Below, in pieces: positions 16,012 through 25,153 of a DNA stretch of 64,000 nt. The translations under genes and the position numbers were made by a program. Position 1 is the first letter of the stretch. Each line of letters begins with the position of its first letter. The stretch spans positions 1 to 64,000 of the forward strand of contig NZ_VWVM01000018.1 in assembly GCF_008632075.1 (NCBI RefSeq), written 5' to 3'. Below the pieces are notes generated by a model. The model made no database searches. It was given only the letters and a program-made list of their open reading frames with translations, and had not been told where the DNA came from. The DNA is from Candidatus Pantoea gossypiicola. GTDB lineage: Bacteria; Pseudomonadota; Gammaproteobacteria; Enterobacterales; Enterobacteriaceae.

Positions 16012-18150
16012 GTGACGCTTGCTCAACCCCACCGCGATCTGCCTGCACCGACGCGGACGTTAATGCTTTCCGGCCAGAACATAGAACAAAAACGTGCCGA
16101 ATTGCTGGCCTATTTTCATCAAACCTGGGACCAGTATGAGAGTCTGTTTACCTGTCTGGCGGATCCGCAGGCCTGGTTCACCAAAGCCATTCCGCTGCGC
16201 CATCCCCTGATTTTCTATTTTGGTCACACCGCAACCTTCTACATTAATAAGCTAATGGCCGGACGCCTCATTGATGCGCGTCTGGACGATCGTATCGAAG
16301 CGATGATGGCGATTGGTGTGGATGAGATGAGCTGGGACGATCTCAATGACAGTCACTATGACTGGCCCACCATTGATGAAGTCCGTAAATACCGTGGGCG
16401 CGTTAAAGCGCTGGTCAGCGATCTTATTCAGACCATGCCGATCACCCTGCCGATCAACTGGGAAAGTCCGGCCTGGGTGATCCTGATGGGCATCGAGCAT
16501 GAGCGCATCCATCTGGAAACCTCCAGCGTGCTGATCCGCCAGCTACCGATTGAGTGGGTCAAGCCCCAGTCCGCATGGCCCATCTGTCCGCTGGCGCGCC
16601 ACCAGCGTCAGACCGTTCCGGCCAATGCCCTGCTGCCAATGCCAGGCGGCACCGTCACGCTGGGTAAAACCGACGATACCTACGGCTGGGATAATGAATA
16701 TGGCCGCCAGCAGGTTAAGCTGCAGCCGTTCCAGGCGAGCAAAATGCTGGTCAGCAATGCTGAATTCATGGCGTTCGTAGAGGCGGGCGGTTATCAGGAT
16801 GCCCGCTGGTGGGATGATGAAGGCTGGGGCTGGTGTCAGTTTGCCAGAGCGGAGATGCCCACTTTCTGGGTCGGTTCACCAGCGATGCCCGATCAGCTTA
16901 AACTGCGTCTGATGTGTGAAGAAGTGGCGATGCCGTGGGACTGGCCTGCTGAGGTCAATCAGCTGGAAGCAGCCGCCTTCTGCCGCTGGAAAGCGGAACA
17001 GACCGGCATGAGCGTTCAGCTCCCGTGTGAAGCGGAGTGGGCTCAGCTGCGCGAGCAGGTTGCGGGCGATCAGCCGGACTGGGAACCGACGCCGGGCAAC
17101 ATTAACCTGGCGTACTGGGCTTCCTCATCGCCGGTCGATCTCTTCGCCCAAGGCGCGTTCTTCGATATCGTCGGTAACGTCTGGCAATGGACGACCACGC
17201 CGACCAATGGCTTTGAAGGCTTCAAAGTCCACCCGCTTTACGATGATTTCTCTACCCCGACCTTCGATGGCAAACATTCACTGATCAAAGGGGGCAGCTG
17301 GATCTCAACCGGCAACGAGGCGCTGAAATCGGCACGCTATGCGTTCCGCCGCCACTTCTTCCAGCATGCTGGTTTCCGCTACGTGGTGTCCAGCCATCAG
17401 GAGACCATGGCGCTGAACCCCTATGAATCTGACGCGATGGTGTCGCAGTACCTCGACTTCCAGTATGGCCCGCGCTATTTCGGCGTGGATAACTATGCCG
17501 AAAGCCTGGTGAAGCTGGCGCTGCACTACACCACAGCCCGCGGCGAAGCCCTGGATATCGGCTGTGCCACCGGACGCGCCAGTTTTGAACTGGCTCGCCA
17601 CTTTGAGCGCGTTACCGGAATGGACTACTCGGCCCGCTTCATTGATGTAGCGCTGCAACTGGCCAGCGGCGAAGACTTCCGCTATCTGCTGCCTCAGGAA
17701 GGCGAGCTGGTTGAGTATCGTCAGGTTCGCCTGAAAGATTTTGCGCTGGAGAGCGAACTGGCGCAGCGGATTCAGTTTGTTCAGGGCGACGCCTGTAACC
17801 TGAAGCCGCAGCCGGGTCGTTACGATCTTGTGCTCGCCTCCAACCTGATCGATCGCCTGCGTCAACCCGCGCGCTTCCTGCGGGATGTCACGCCGATGCT
17901 GCGTCAGGGCGGCATCCTGCTGCTCTCATCGCCTTATACCTGGCTGGAGGAATTCACGCCGAAGGAGAACTGGCTGGGCGGCGTGCGTGAAAATGGTGAG
18001 GCGCTGACGACACTGCAGGCGCTGCAACGTCAGCTGGCAGCTGACTTCGAACTGGTGGACGAACCGCAGGATAAACCCTTTGTGATCCGCGAAACGGCCC
18101 GCAAATTCCAGCACACGCTGGCGCAGGTCACCGTCTGGCGCAAACGCTAA
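16012..18150 (+). CDS. ovoA: OvoA: 5-histidylcysteine sulfoxide synthase / methyltransferase (ovothiol synthesis)
   Basis: A 712-residue fusion of three domains. The N-terminal DinB-like domain supplies the iron ligands H72 (GHTATF) and H163/H167 with E169 in the H-X3-H-X-E motif. The central FGE-sulfatase/SUMF1-like domain (about 200-440) includes DNEYG, IVGNVWQW and GGSW. The C-terminal SAM methyltransferase starts near 500, with motif I ALDIGCATGRA (513-523). This is the OvoA architecture; the Erwinia tasmaniensis enzyme, of about this length, was the one first characterised. OvoA joins cysteine and histidine with O2 to form the sulfoxide, and the methyltransferase domain later N-methylates 4-thiohistidine. 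The start is GTG 16012, 6 nt after GGAG. No OvoB lyase gene is adjacent. It occupies the asnA position. Confidence 0.9.
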   Translation: MTLAQPHRDLPAPTRTLMLSGQNIEQKRAELLAYFHQTWDQYESLFTCLADPQAWFTKAIPLRHPLIFYFGHTATFYINKLMAGRLIDARLDDRIEAMMAIGVDEMSWDDLNDSHYDWPTIDEVRKYRGRVKALVSDLIQTMPITLPINWESPAWVILMGIEHERIHLETSSVLIRQLPIEWVKPQSAWPICPLARHQRQTVPANALLPMPGGTVTLGKTDDTYGWDNEYGRQQVKLQPFQASKMLVSNAEFMAFVEAGGYQDARWWDDEGWGWCQFARAEMPTFWVGSPAMPDQLKLRLMCEEVAMPWDWPAEVNQLEAAAFCRWKAEQTGMSVQLPCEAEWAQLREQVAGDQPDWEPTPGNINLAYWASSSPVDLFAQGAFFDIVGNVWQWTTTPTNGFEGFKVHPLYDDFSTPTFDGKHSLIKGGSWISTGNEALKSARYAFRRHFFQHAGFRYVVSSHQETMALNPYESDAMVSQYLDFQYGPRYFGVDNYAESLVKLALHYTTARGEALDIGCATGRASFELARHFERVTGMDYSARFIDVALQLASGEDFRYLLPQEGELVEYRQVRLKDFALESELAQRIQFVQGDACNLKPQPGRYDLVLASNLIDRLRQPARFLRDVTPMLRQGGILLLSSPYTWLEEFTPKENWLGGVRENGEALTTLQALQRQLAADFELVDEPQDKPFVIRETARKFQHTLAQVTVWRKR

Positions 18151-18154
18151 GAGA

Positions 18155-18182
18155 ACCGGCAGCGGCGTCCGTCGCTGTCGGT
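18155..18182 (+). terminator. Hairpin after ovoA
   Basis: ACCGGCAGCG and CGCTGTCGGT pair as a 10-bp stem (one G-U) with an 8-nt loop, just after the ovoA stop. No U-run follows, so it may mark a 3' end rather than a strong intrinsic terminator. Confidence 0.5.
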
Positions 18183-18254
18183 AGTTGCCTGAACCGCTAT
18201 TTTGCTGCACATTCACCCTTGTTTACTTAAAGCAGACCAATAACGAGGATGGCC

Positions 18255-18716
18255 ATGGCCGAACATCTGCAGCTCGATAACCTGGATCGCGGCATTCTGA
18301 ATGCCCTGCTGGATAATGCGCGTACCGCTTACGCCGAGCTGGCAAAACAGTTTAATGTCAGCCCCGGCACCATTCATGTGCGTGTGGAAAAGATGAAGCA
18401 GGCGGGGATTATCCTGGGCACCCGGGTGGATATCGATCCACGTCAGCTGGGGTTTGATGTCTGCTGTTTTATCGGCATTATCCTCAAAAGCGCACGAGAC
18501 TATCCGGCGGCGCTGAGCAAACTGGAGGCGCTGGATGAAGTGGTTGAGGCCTGGTACACCACCGGCCACTACAGCATCTTTATTAAAGTGATGTGCCGAT
18601 CAATCGACGCCCTGCAACAGGTGCTGATCAATAAGATCCAGACCATCGATGAAATTCAGTCGACAGAAACCCTGATCTCGCTGCAAAACCCGATCATGCG
18701 TACCATCAAGCCCTGA
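18255..18716 (+). CDS. asnC: Transcriptional regulator AsnC (Lrp/AsnC family)
   Basis: A 153-residue Lrp-family regulator. The N-terminal helix-turn-helix includes TAYAELAKQFNVSPGTIHVR. The C-terminal RAM ligand domain includes GHYSIFIKVMCRSIDALQ, nearly identical to E. coli AsnC. ATG 18255 is 6 nt after the Shine-Dalgarno CGAGG, whereas ATG 18249 overlaps it. In E. coli AsnC is an asparagine-responsive activator of asnA and also affects asnC and gidA (mnmG). Here asnA is not adjacent, so its local target is unclear. Confidence 0.93.
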   Translation: MAEHLQLDNLDRGILNALLDNARTAYAELAKQFNVSPGTIHVRVEKMKQAGIILGTRVDIDPRQLGFDVCCFIGIILKSARDYPAALSKLEALDEVVEAWYTTGHYSIFIKVMCRSIDALQQVLINKIQTIDEIQSTETLISLQNPIMRTIKP

Positions 18717-18870
18717 TCCATCCCGCCTTGTGCATAATCTTATCCCTGACGAATGTGGCGGCTGACAACGGCTGCGTTCGCTTCCTCTGATCTATTAACC
18801 CTGTTGTCCACAGGTGGATCACCGCTTGATCACAGCGTACAATGCTCGCCTTAATGTCCGGGAGAGCAAG

Positions 18871-19311
18871 ATGGCCGATATTACCTTAATCAGTGGCAGT
18901 ACTCTGGGTAGCGCAGAGTATGTGGCTGAACATCTCGAAGAAAAATTACAGGAAGCGGGCTTCTCAACCCAGATGCTGCACGGCCCGGAGCTGGATGAGG
19001 TGCCGCAGGAGGGCATCTGGCTGGTGGTCTGTTCAACGCATGGTGCAGGGGATATTCCCGACAATCTGCTGCCACTGTTCGAAGCCATTCGTGACAGCCA
19101 GCCCGATCTCTCTCAGGTTCGTTTTGGGGCAATTGGCCTCGGCAATCACGAATACGATCTCTTCTGTGGTGCGATCCGTCAGATTGAAGCACAGCTGATT
19201 GCTCAGGGAGCCCGGCAGATCGGCGATCGTCTGGAGATTGACGTGCTGGAGCATGAGATCCCTGAAGATCCGGCGGAAGCCTGGCTGGAAAGCTGGAAAA
19301 AGACGATCTGA
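18871..19311 (+). CDS. mioC: Flavodoxin-like protein MioC
   Basis: A 146-residue FMN-binding flavodoxin-fold protein. The phosphate loop is SGSTLGSAEYVAE near residue 8. STHGAGDIPDN and GLGNHEYDLFCGAI are the other flavin loops. E. coli MioC (147 aa) supports biotin synthase activity in vitro, and its promoter directs transcription into oriC. The start is ATG 18871 after GGGAGAGC; a longer frame from 18814 adds non-homologous residues. Transcription runs toward oriC, which begins about 75 bp downstream. Confidence 0.93.
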   Translation: MADITLISGSTLGSAEYVAEHLEEKLQEAGFSTQMLHGPELDEVPQEGIWLVVCSTHGAGDIPDNLLPLFEAIRDSQPDLSQVRFGAIGLGNHEYDLFCGAIRQIEAQLIAQGARQIGDRLEIDVLEHEIPEDPAEAWLESWKKTI

Positions 19312-19384
19312 AGGGGGCTGGGGATCGCGAAATAGTGATGATCCCCAGTGGAAGATGCTGATTTTATCCTTTTCCGCTCGTTTA

Positions 19385-19660
19385 TTTTGTGGATAACCAC
19401 CCTGTTTTACTGCGTATAACCGGTAGTTATCCAAAGAATAACGGAAGAGTTATTTTCGTGCTGTGGATAACATCGGCTTTTGATCCCAGCTTATACGGAT
19501 CAGGATCACCGATCACTCACAGCTAGTGATCCTCGCCATCCTGTTGTTTCTGTTCTGCTTCTGGCACATATCCACAGACAGGCGGGATCCTAATAAGAGA
19601 TCTAACAGAAAGATCATATACAGATCTAAGATCCTTTCTTTTAAAACCGGACGATCCCGC
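19385..19660. other. oriC: Chromosomal replication origin oriC
   Basis: The mioC-mnmG gap aligns by eye with E. coli oriC in inverted orientation. DnaA boxes are R4 TGTGGATAA (19388-19396), R3 TTATCCAAA (19427-19435), R2 TGTGGATAA (19462-19470) and R1 ATATCCACA (19568-19576). The AT-rich unwinding element at about 19590-19650 holds the 13-mer-like GATCT repeats. Eleven GATC sites between 19481 and 19655 suit Dam/SeqA control. R2 is a perfect consensus box here (TTATACACA in E. coli), whereas R1 departs from consensus at its first base. Genes on both sides largely run outward. Confidence 0.96.
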
Positions 19661-19663
19661 GGC

Positions 19664-19692
19664 TTTCACCCCAGACGGAATTTGAGTAGAAT
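19664..19692 (+). promoter_or_regulatory. mnmG (gidA) promoter
   Basis: TTTCAC (19664-19669) and TAGAAT (19687-19692) are spaced by 17 bp, with a surrounding sequence like the E. coli gidA promoter. It reads out of oriC into mnmG. Confidence 0.7.
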
Positions 19693-19743
19693 CCACGCCC
19701 CAGGACGACGATCCTGCACGTTCATCAACCGAGGTACCACTTC

Positions 19744-21633
19744 ATGTTTTATCAGGATCCTTTTGACGTCATCGTAATAGGTGGTGGTCATGCGGGCACC
19801 GAAGCCGCAATGGCGGCAGCCCGAATGGGTCAGCAAACCCTGTTACTCACCCATAACATTGATACGCTTGGACAAATGTCCTGTAACCCGGCGATTGGTG
19901 GTATTGGCAAAGGACATTTGGTGAAGGAAGTGGATGCCCTGGGTGGTCTGATGGCCAGTGCAATTGACCAGGCAGGTATCCAGTTCAGGATACTAAACGC
20001 CAGCAAAGGTCCGGCAGTACGGGCCACCCGTGCTCAGGCGGATCGCGTGCTTTATCGGCAGGCGGTGCGTACGGCTCTGGAGAATCAGCCCAATCTGATG
20101 ATCTTCCAGCAGGCAGTCGACGATCTTATCGTGGAAAACGATCGTGTCGTGGGTGCCGTCACCCAGATGGGACTTAAGTTCCGCGCGAAAACCGTCGTGC
20201 TCACCGTCGGTACATTCCTTGACGGCAAAATTCATATCGGTCTGGACAATTACAGTGGCGGTCGCGCTGGCGATCCCCCGTCCATTCCGCTGGCAAAACG
20301 ACTGCGTGCGCTGCCGCTGCGGGTAAACCGCCTCAAGACCGGTACGCCACCGCGTATCGATGCGCGCACCATCGATTTTTCAGTGCTCAGCCCGCAGCAC
20401 GGTGATAATCCGATGCCGGTCTTCTCGTTTTTGGGCAATGCCTCTCAGCATCCGCAGCAGGTGCCGTGCTGGATCACCCATACCAACGAGAAAACCCATG
20501 AGGTGATCCGCAATAACCTGGATCGCAGCCCGATGTACGCCGGGATCATTGAGGGGATCGGCCCACGCTACTGCCCGTCGATCGAAGACAAAGTCATGCG
20601 CTTCGCCGATCGTAACTCGCATCAAATCTTCCTGGAGCCGGAAGGCCTGACCAGCAATGAGATCTACCCGAACGGGATTTCGACCAGTCTGCCGTTTGAC
20701 GTGCAGATTCAGATCGTCCGGTCGATGCAGGGCATGGAAAATGCGAAAATTGTGCGTCCGGGCTATGCCATCGAGTATGACTTCTTCGATCCCCGCGATC
20801 TTAAACCGACGCTGGAAAGTAAATTTATTCACGGCCTGTTCTTTGCCGGACAGATCAACGGCACAACCGGCTATGAAGAAGCGGCTGCACAGGGAATGCT
20901 GGCCGGTCTGAATGCGGCTCGTCAGTCTGCCGACAAAGAGGGCTGGGCACCACGCCGTGATCAGGCTTATCTCGGCGTACTGGTAGATGACCTCTGCACA
21001 CTCGGCACCAAAGAGCCGTACCGGATGTTTACCTCACGTGCGGAATACCGTCTGATGCTGCGCGAAGACAATGCCGACCTGCGGCTGACCGAAACCGGCC
21101 GTGAACTGGGTCTGGTGGATGATGCACGCTGGGCGCGTTTCAATCAGAAGCTGGAAGCGATTGAACAGGAGCGTCAGCGCCTGCGCGATATCTGGGTTCA
21201 TCCGAAGTCAGAGCACGTGACCGAAGTAAACACGGTACTCAGCGCGCCGCTGACTAAAGAAGCGAGCGGTGAAGATTTGCTGCGCCGTCCTGAGCTGACC
21301 TATCTGAAGCTGATGACGCTGGATGCCTTTGGTCCGGCACTGACTGATGAACAGGCCGCTGAGCAGGTTGAGATTCAGGTCAAATATGAAGGGTATATCG
21401 CGCGTCAGCAGGAAGAGATCGATCGCCAGCTGCGTAATGAGAATACGCTGCTGCCGGTAGAACTCGACTACCGTCAGGTGAATGGTCTCTCGAACGAGGT
21501 GATCGCCAAGCTGAACGATCACAAACCCGTGTCGATTGGTCAGGCAACGCGCATCTCCGGCATTACTCCGGCGGCGATCTCAATTCTGCTTATCTATCTG
21601 AAAAAACAGGGTCTGCTGCGCAAAAGCGCCTGA
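19744..21633 (+). CDS. mnmG: tRNA uridine-5-carboxymethylaminomethyl modification enzyme MnmG (GidA)
   Basis: A 629-residue FAD enzyme, the same length as in E. coli. It acts with MnmE to place (carboxymethyl)aminomethyl groups on the wobble uridine of several tRNAs. The N-terminal dinucleotide fold is VIVIGGGHAGTEAA. Conserved blocks include SCNPAIGGIGKGHLVKE, the active-site region RYCPSIEDK, and TSRAEYRLMLREDNAD. It starts at ATG 19744, immediately beyond oriC, and is followed after 47 bp by rsmG, as in most gammaproteobacteria. Confidence 0.97.
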   Translation: MFYQDPFDVIVIGGGHAGTEAAMAAARMGQQTLLLTHNIDTLGQMSCNPAIGGIGKGHLVKEVDALGGLMASAIDQAGIQFRILNASKGPAVRATRAQADRVLYRQAVRTALENQPNLMIFQQAVDDLIVENDRVVGAVTQMGLKFRAKTVVLTVGTFLDGKIHIGLDNYSGGRAGDPPSIPLAKRLRALPLRVNRLKTGTPPRIDARTIDFSVLSPQHGDNPMPVFSFLGNASQHPQQVPCWITHTNEKTHEVIRNNLDRSPMYAGIIEGIGPRYCPSIEDKVMRFADRNSHQIFLEPEGLTSNEIYPNGISTSLPFDVQIQIVRSMQGMENAKIVRPGYAIEYDFFDPRDLKPTLESKFIHGLFFAGQINGTTGYEEAAAQGMLAGLNAARQSADKEGWAPRRDQAYLGVLVDDLCTLGTKEPYRMFTSRAEYRLMLREDNADLRLTETGRELGLVDDARWARFNQKLEAIEQERQRLRDIWVHPKSEHVTEVNTVLSAPLTKEASGEDLLRRPELTYLKLMTLDAFGPALTDEQAAEQVEIQVKYEGYIARQQEEIDRQLRNENTLLPVELDYRQVNGLSNEVIAKLNDHKPVSIGQATRISGITPAAISILLIYLKKQGLLRKSA

Positions 21634-21680
21634 TCTGAAACGGGGCGAGGCGACTTGCCCCCGCTGAATGGACTTATGCT

Positions 21681-22298
21681 GTGATTAACACACTCACGTC
21701 GCTGCTAAAGGCAGCCGGTATTTCCCTCTCCGATCAACAAAAACAGCAGCTGGTTGCCTATGTCGGCCTGCTGGATAAGTGGAACAAAGCCTACAATCTG
21801 ACATCCGTGCGCGATCCGCAGCAGATGCTGGTGCGTCATATCCTCGACAGCATCGTGGTGGCACCGCATCTGAAAGGTTCGCGTTTCATTGATGTGGGAA
21901 CGGGTCCCGGCCTGCCAGGTATTCCGCTGGCTATCGTGATGCCCGATGCGCACTTTACGCTGCTCGACAGCCTGGGCAAGCGGGTGCGTTTCCTGCGTCA
22001 GGTTCAGCATGAGTTAGGACTCACTAACATTACTCCGGTGCAGAGTCGGGTTGAGACGTTCCCGGCTGAGCCGCCCTTTGATGGCGTCATCAGCCGTGCA
22101 TTCGCCTCGCTGACCGACATGGTGAACTGGTGTCACCATCTGCCTGGCGGGGAAGGGCGCTTTTATGCGCTCAAAGGTGTCCGTCCGGACGATGAAATGG
22201 CTGAGTTACCGGCCGGCTATGTCTGCGATGCAGTAATAAAACTGCAGGTGCCTCAGCTGGAAGGTGATCGACATCTGGTCATCATTCGTCACCAGTAG
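21681..22298 (+). CDS. rsmG: 16S rRNA m7G527 methyltransferase RsmG (GidB)
   Basis: A 205-residue SAM-dependent methyltransferase that makes m7G at position 527 of 16S rRNA. The SAM motif is FIDVGTGPGLPGIPLA. Other conserved blocks are YNLTSVRDPQQMLVRHILDS near residue 40, LLDSLGKRVRFLRQV and ISRAFASL. It starts with GTG 21681 (MINTLTSLL). Loss of this enzyme gives low-level streptomycin resistance in several bacteria. It probably shares a transcript with mnmG. Confidence 0.96.
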   Translation: MINTLTSLLKAAGISLSDQQKQQLVAYVGLLDKWNKAYNLTSVRDPQQMLVRHILDSIVVAPHLKGSRFIDVGTGPGLPGIPLAIVMPDAHFTLLDSLGKRVRFLRQVQHELGLTNITPVQSRVETFPAEPPFDGVISRAFASLTDMVNWCHHLPGGEGRFYALKGVRPDDEMAELPAGYVCDAVIKLQVPQLEGDRHLVIIRHQ

Positions 22299-22888
22299 GC
22301 CTCAGTTTCCAGAGATTTAACGCCTCTCTGCCAGGGTTTTTATCAGGGTACGGATGAAAAAAGTGCAGATGATGCGCTATCAATAAAAGATTTTGATTAA
22401 GCCCTGGCTAAGTGCGGGTTAAAAACGGAGACGGAAATTATCCGAAAAGCTCTGTTACATTTAACGTTTAATTCACATTCAGTTATCAGAAATATCACTT
22501 GTATAGGCGGGTCGCAGAATAAAAGTAGTCACGCCGGAAAATATATCGTGGTAATAACTTTGCGTGCGTAATATCAATTTCACGATTCTCATGCACAGTT
22601 CGATGTCAATAGCGTGTTTTCTGTGAAAATAGTCTTACGGACACATTTATGTAATTTCAATATATTGATTTTAAAGGGTTAATCTTCTTTGTGGATTATT
22701 CTTAAATAGGACGCAGATAAAACTCAATGTCGTGTGAGTGCTTATTATGTGATCTAAAGCACGCTTTAAAAGCAAGATGCGAGTGAATTTTCAGTCAGAT
22801 TTGGGTGAATCTCTGTAGGGTAATCTTTGGAAAAATAGCCCTCCGGAAAGAAATTTAAATAATTGTTCACCTTTTCGCTACTTACCGA
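22299..22888. other. AT-rich intergenic region between rsmG and the atp promoter
   Basis: About 590 bp without a convincing gene. It is visibly AT-rich compared with its neighbours and has many T/A runs, a composition that could attract H-NS or support an UP-like effect on the atp promoter. E. coli has a similar long gap here. I found no clear terminator, small RNA or operator. Confidence 0.6.
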
Positions 22889-22916
22889 TTGAAATCGCAG
22901 GTGCGGCCCGTATAAT
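22889..22916 (+). promoter_or_regulatory. Main promoter of the ATP synthase operon
   Basis: TTGAAA (22889-22894) and TATAAT (22911-22916) are spaced by 16 bp. The flanks GTGCGGCCCG and TTTGCACGGCTTTTG resemble the E. coli atp promoter. A weaker TTGACT at 22935 with TATAC near 22961 may be a second start. Confidence 0.82.
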
Positions 22917-23008
22917 TTGCACGGCTTTTGCTGCTTGACTCAACTGCGCAAAGGCAGTCTTATACGACACGCGACATACCCCTGATGGGGCAGGAGAGTA
23001 TCAGCGTC

Positions 23009-23389
23009 ATGTCAGTGTCTCTTTACAGTGTGAAATTCGCCCGAACGGTGCTGATGATTCAGCTGGTGACGATAGTCATCATCGGCGCACTCTTTGCTGT
23101 TAAAGATGTCACGTGGGGTGTCTCTGCTCTTGCTGGCGGAGCGGCAGCCTGGCTGCCAAACGTATTGTTTTTGTTTTTAGCCTGGCGCCTGCAGGGGCAA
23201 TCCCCCGCTTCGGGGCGAGTCGCGTGGAGCTTCGCTTTAGGTGAAATTGCTAAAGTGTTTGCGACCATCATTTTGCTCATTGTGGCGTTGGGTCTGTTCG
23301 GGGCGGTCTTCTGGCCGGTCGGAATAACCTGGTTATCGGTGCTGGTGGTTCACATGCTGGCACCGGCGGTAATTAACAACAAAGGGTAA
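23009..23389 (+). CDS. atpI: ATP synthase accessory protein AtpI
   Basis: A 126-residue membrane protein with four hydrophobic helices, the first gene of the atp operon. In bacteria AtpI assists assembly of the c-ring. The conserved end VVHMLAPAVINNKG and the middle WGVSALAGGAAAWLPNVLF match E. coli AtpI. I place the start at ATG 23009 (MSVSLYSVKFAR), which gives the E. coli length. An in-frame ATG at 22985 and an upstream frame to 22928 are less conserved. The Shine-Dalgarno AGGAG lies about 12 nt upstream, which suits the generally low expression of atpI. Confidence 0.9.
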   Translation: MSVSLYSVKFARTVLMIQLVTIVIIGALFAVKDVTWGVSALAGGAAAWLPNVLFLFLAWRLQGQSPASGRVAWSFALGEIAKVFATIILLIVALGLFGAVFWPVGITWLSVLVVHMLAPAVINNKG

Positions 23390-23397
23390 GAGGCATC

Positions 23398-24216
23398 ATG
23401 GCTGCAGGAGAAATCTCTACTCCGCAAGAGTACATTGGTCACCACCTGACTCATCTTCAGTTGGACCTGCGTACCTTCGAGTTAGTGAATCCGCACGACG
23501 CTCCCGCGACGTTCTGGGTATTAAATATCGATTCCATGTTTTTCTCTCTGGTGCTGGGAGTTATCTTCCTGGTGTTGTTCCGTAGCGTAGCGAAGTCTGC
23601 TACCAGCGGTGTGCCAGGGAAAATGCAGGCGGCTATCGAACTGGTTGTCGGCTTCGTTGATAGTAACGTGCGCGACATGTATCACGGTAAGAGCAAACTT
23701 ATCGCCCCGCTGGCTCTGACAATTTTTGTCTGGGTCTTCCTGATGAACTTCATGGATCTGCTGCCAATCGATCTGCTGCCATATATTGGTGAGCACGTAT
23801 TGGGGTTACCGGCGCTGCGCGTCGTACCGTCTGCAGACGTGAACATCACGCTATCTATGGCGTTGGGCGTATTTATTTTGATTCTGTTCTACAGCATCAA
23901 AATGAAAGGCATTGGCGGCTTCACGAAAGAGCTGACGCTGCAGCCTTTTAACCACCCGATCTTCATCCCGATCAACCTGATTCTGGAAGGTGTAAGCCTT
24001 CTGTCTAAGCCTGTGTCACTGGGTTTACGACTGTTCGGTAACATGTATGCGGGTGAACTGATCTTTATCCTTATTGCCGGTCTGTTGCCGTGGTGGTCGC
24101 AGTGGGTGCTGAATGTGCCGTGGGCCATTTTCCACATCCTGATCATTTCGCTACAGGCTTTCATTTTCATGGTCCTCACGATTGTCTATCTGTCGATGGC
24201 ATCTGAAGAGCATTGA
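23398..24216 (+). CDS. atpB: ATP synthase F0 subunit a
   Basis: A 272-residue inner-membrane stator subunit that forms the two proton half-channels next to the c-ring. The key segment LGLRLFGNMYAGEL contains the essential arginine (R210 in E. coli). The last helix region SLQAFIFMVLTIVYLSMA is also typical. It follows atpI by 8 bp. Its length is one residue more than in E. coli. Confidence 0.97.
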   Translation: MAAGEISTPQEYIGHHLTHLQLDLRTFELVNPHDAPATFWVLNIDSMFFSLVLGVIFLVLFRSVAKSATSGVPGKMQAAIELVVGFVDSNVRDMYHGKSKLIAPLALTIFVWVFLMNFMDLLPIDLLPYIGEHVLGLPALRVVPSADVNITLSMALGVFILILFYSIKMKGIGGFTKELTLQPFNHPIFIPINLILEGVSLLSKPVSLGLRLFGNMYAGELIFILIAGLLPWWSQWVLNVPWAIFHILIISLQAFIFMVLTIVYLSMASEEH

Positions 24217-24293
24217 TTTTTTTCTCAACACTACTTTCCCTCTTGATTCCGGGTTGCAGCGCACGCCGCTGAAGCCCGGAAGATGAAGGGAGC

Positions 24294-24321
24294 ATTTAAC
24301 TGAAACAAACTGGAGACTGTC
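24294..24321 (+). promoter_or_regulatory. Translation-enhancing leader of atpE
   Basis: The segment ATTTAACTGAAACAAACTGG followed by AGACTGTC, directly before the atpE ATG, matches the E. coli atpE initiation region from memory. That region is known for very strong translation, needed because the c subunit is made in about tenfold excess. Confidence 0.75.
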
Positions 24322-24561
<240 letters not shown>

Positions 24562-24668
24562 AGCCCTGTGTTCACTCAGCGCACAATGTGCAGGGGTGAA
24601 CGGATTCTGCCGCTTATCACAACGATAACGGCAGAAAAGTTAAATACTCAATCTAGAGGCATTGTGCT

Positions 24669-25139
24669 GTGAACATTAATGCAACAATCCTCGGCCAGGC
24701 TATCGCGTTCATCCTGTTTGTCGCGTTCTGCATGAAGTACGTATGGCCGCCGCTCATGGCTGCTATCGAAAAGCGCCAGAAAGAAATTGCTGAAGGCCTT
24801 GCTTCTGCTGAACGTGCCAAGAAAGACTTGGATCTCGCGCAGGCTAATGCGACCGACCAGCTGAAAAAAGCCAAAGAAGACGCTCAGGTCATTATCGAGC
24901 AAGCGAACAAGCGTCGCGCGCAGATTCTGGACGAAGCGAAAACCGAAGCTGAAAACGAACGTAATCGCATCGTGACACAAGCGCAGGCTGAAATTGACGC
25001 CGAACGCAAACGTGCGCGTGAAGAACTGCGTAAGCAGGTTGCGTTGCTGGCTATGGCTGGTGCCGAGAAGATCATCGAACGCTCCGTGGATGAAGCTGCT
25101 AACAGCGACATCGTTGATAAACTGGTCGCTGAACTGTAA
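24669..25139 (+). CDS. atpF: ATP synthase F0 subunit b
   Basis: A 156-residue stator subunit. An N-terminal membrane anchor (MNINATILGQAIAFILFVAFC) is followed by a long charged helix rich in Ala, Glu, Lys and Arg that dimerises as the peripheral stalk and binds delta. The start is GTG 24669, as in E. coli atpF, which limits translation relative to atpE. The length equals E. coli. Confidence 0.97.
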   Translation: MNINATILGQAIAFILFVAFCMKYVWPPLMAAIEKRQKEIAEGLASAERAKKDLDLAQANATDQLKKAKEDAQVIIEQANKRRAQILDEAKTEAENERNRIVTQAQAEIDAERKRAREELRKQVALLAMAGAEKIIERSVDEAANSDIVDKLVAEL

Positions 25140-25153
25140 GGAGGGAGGGGCTG

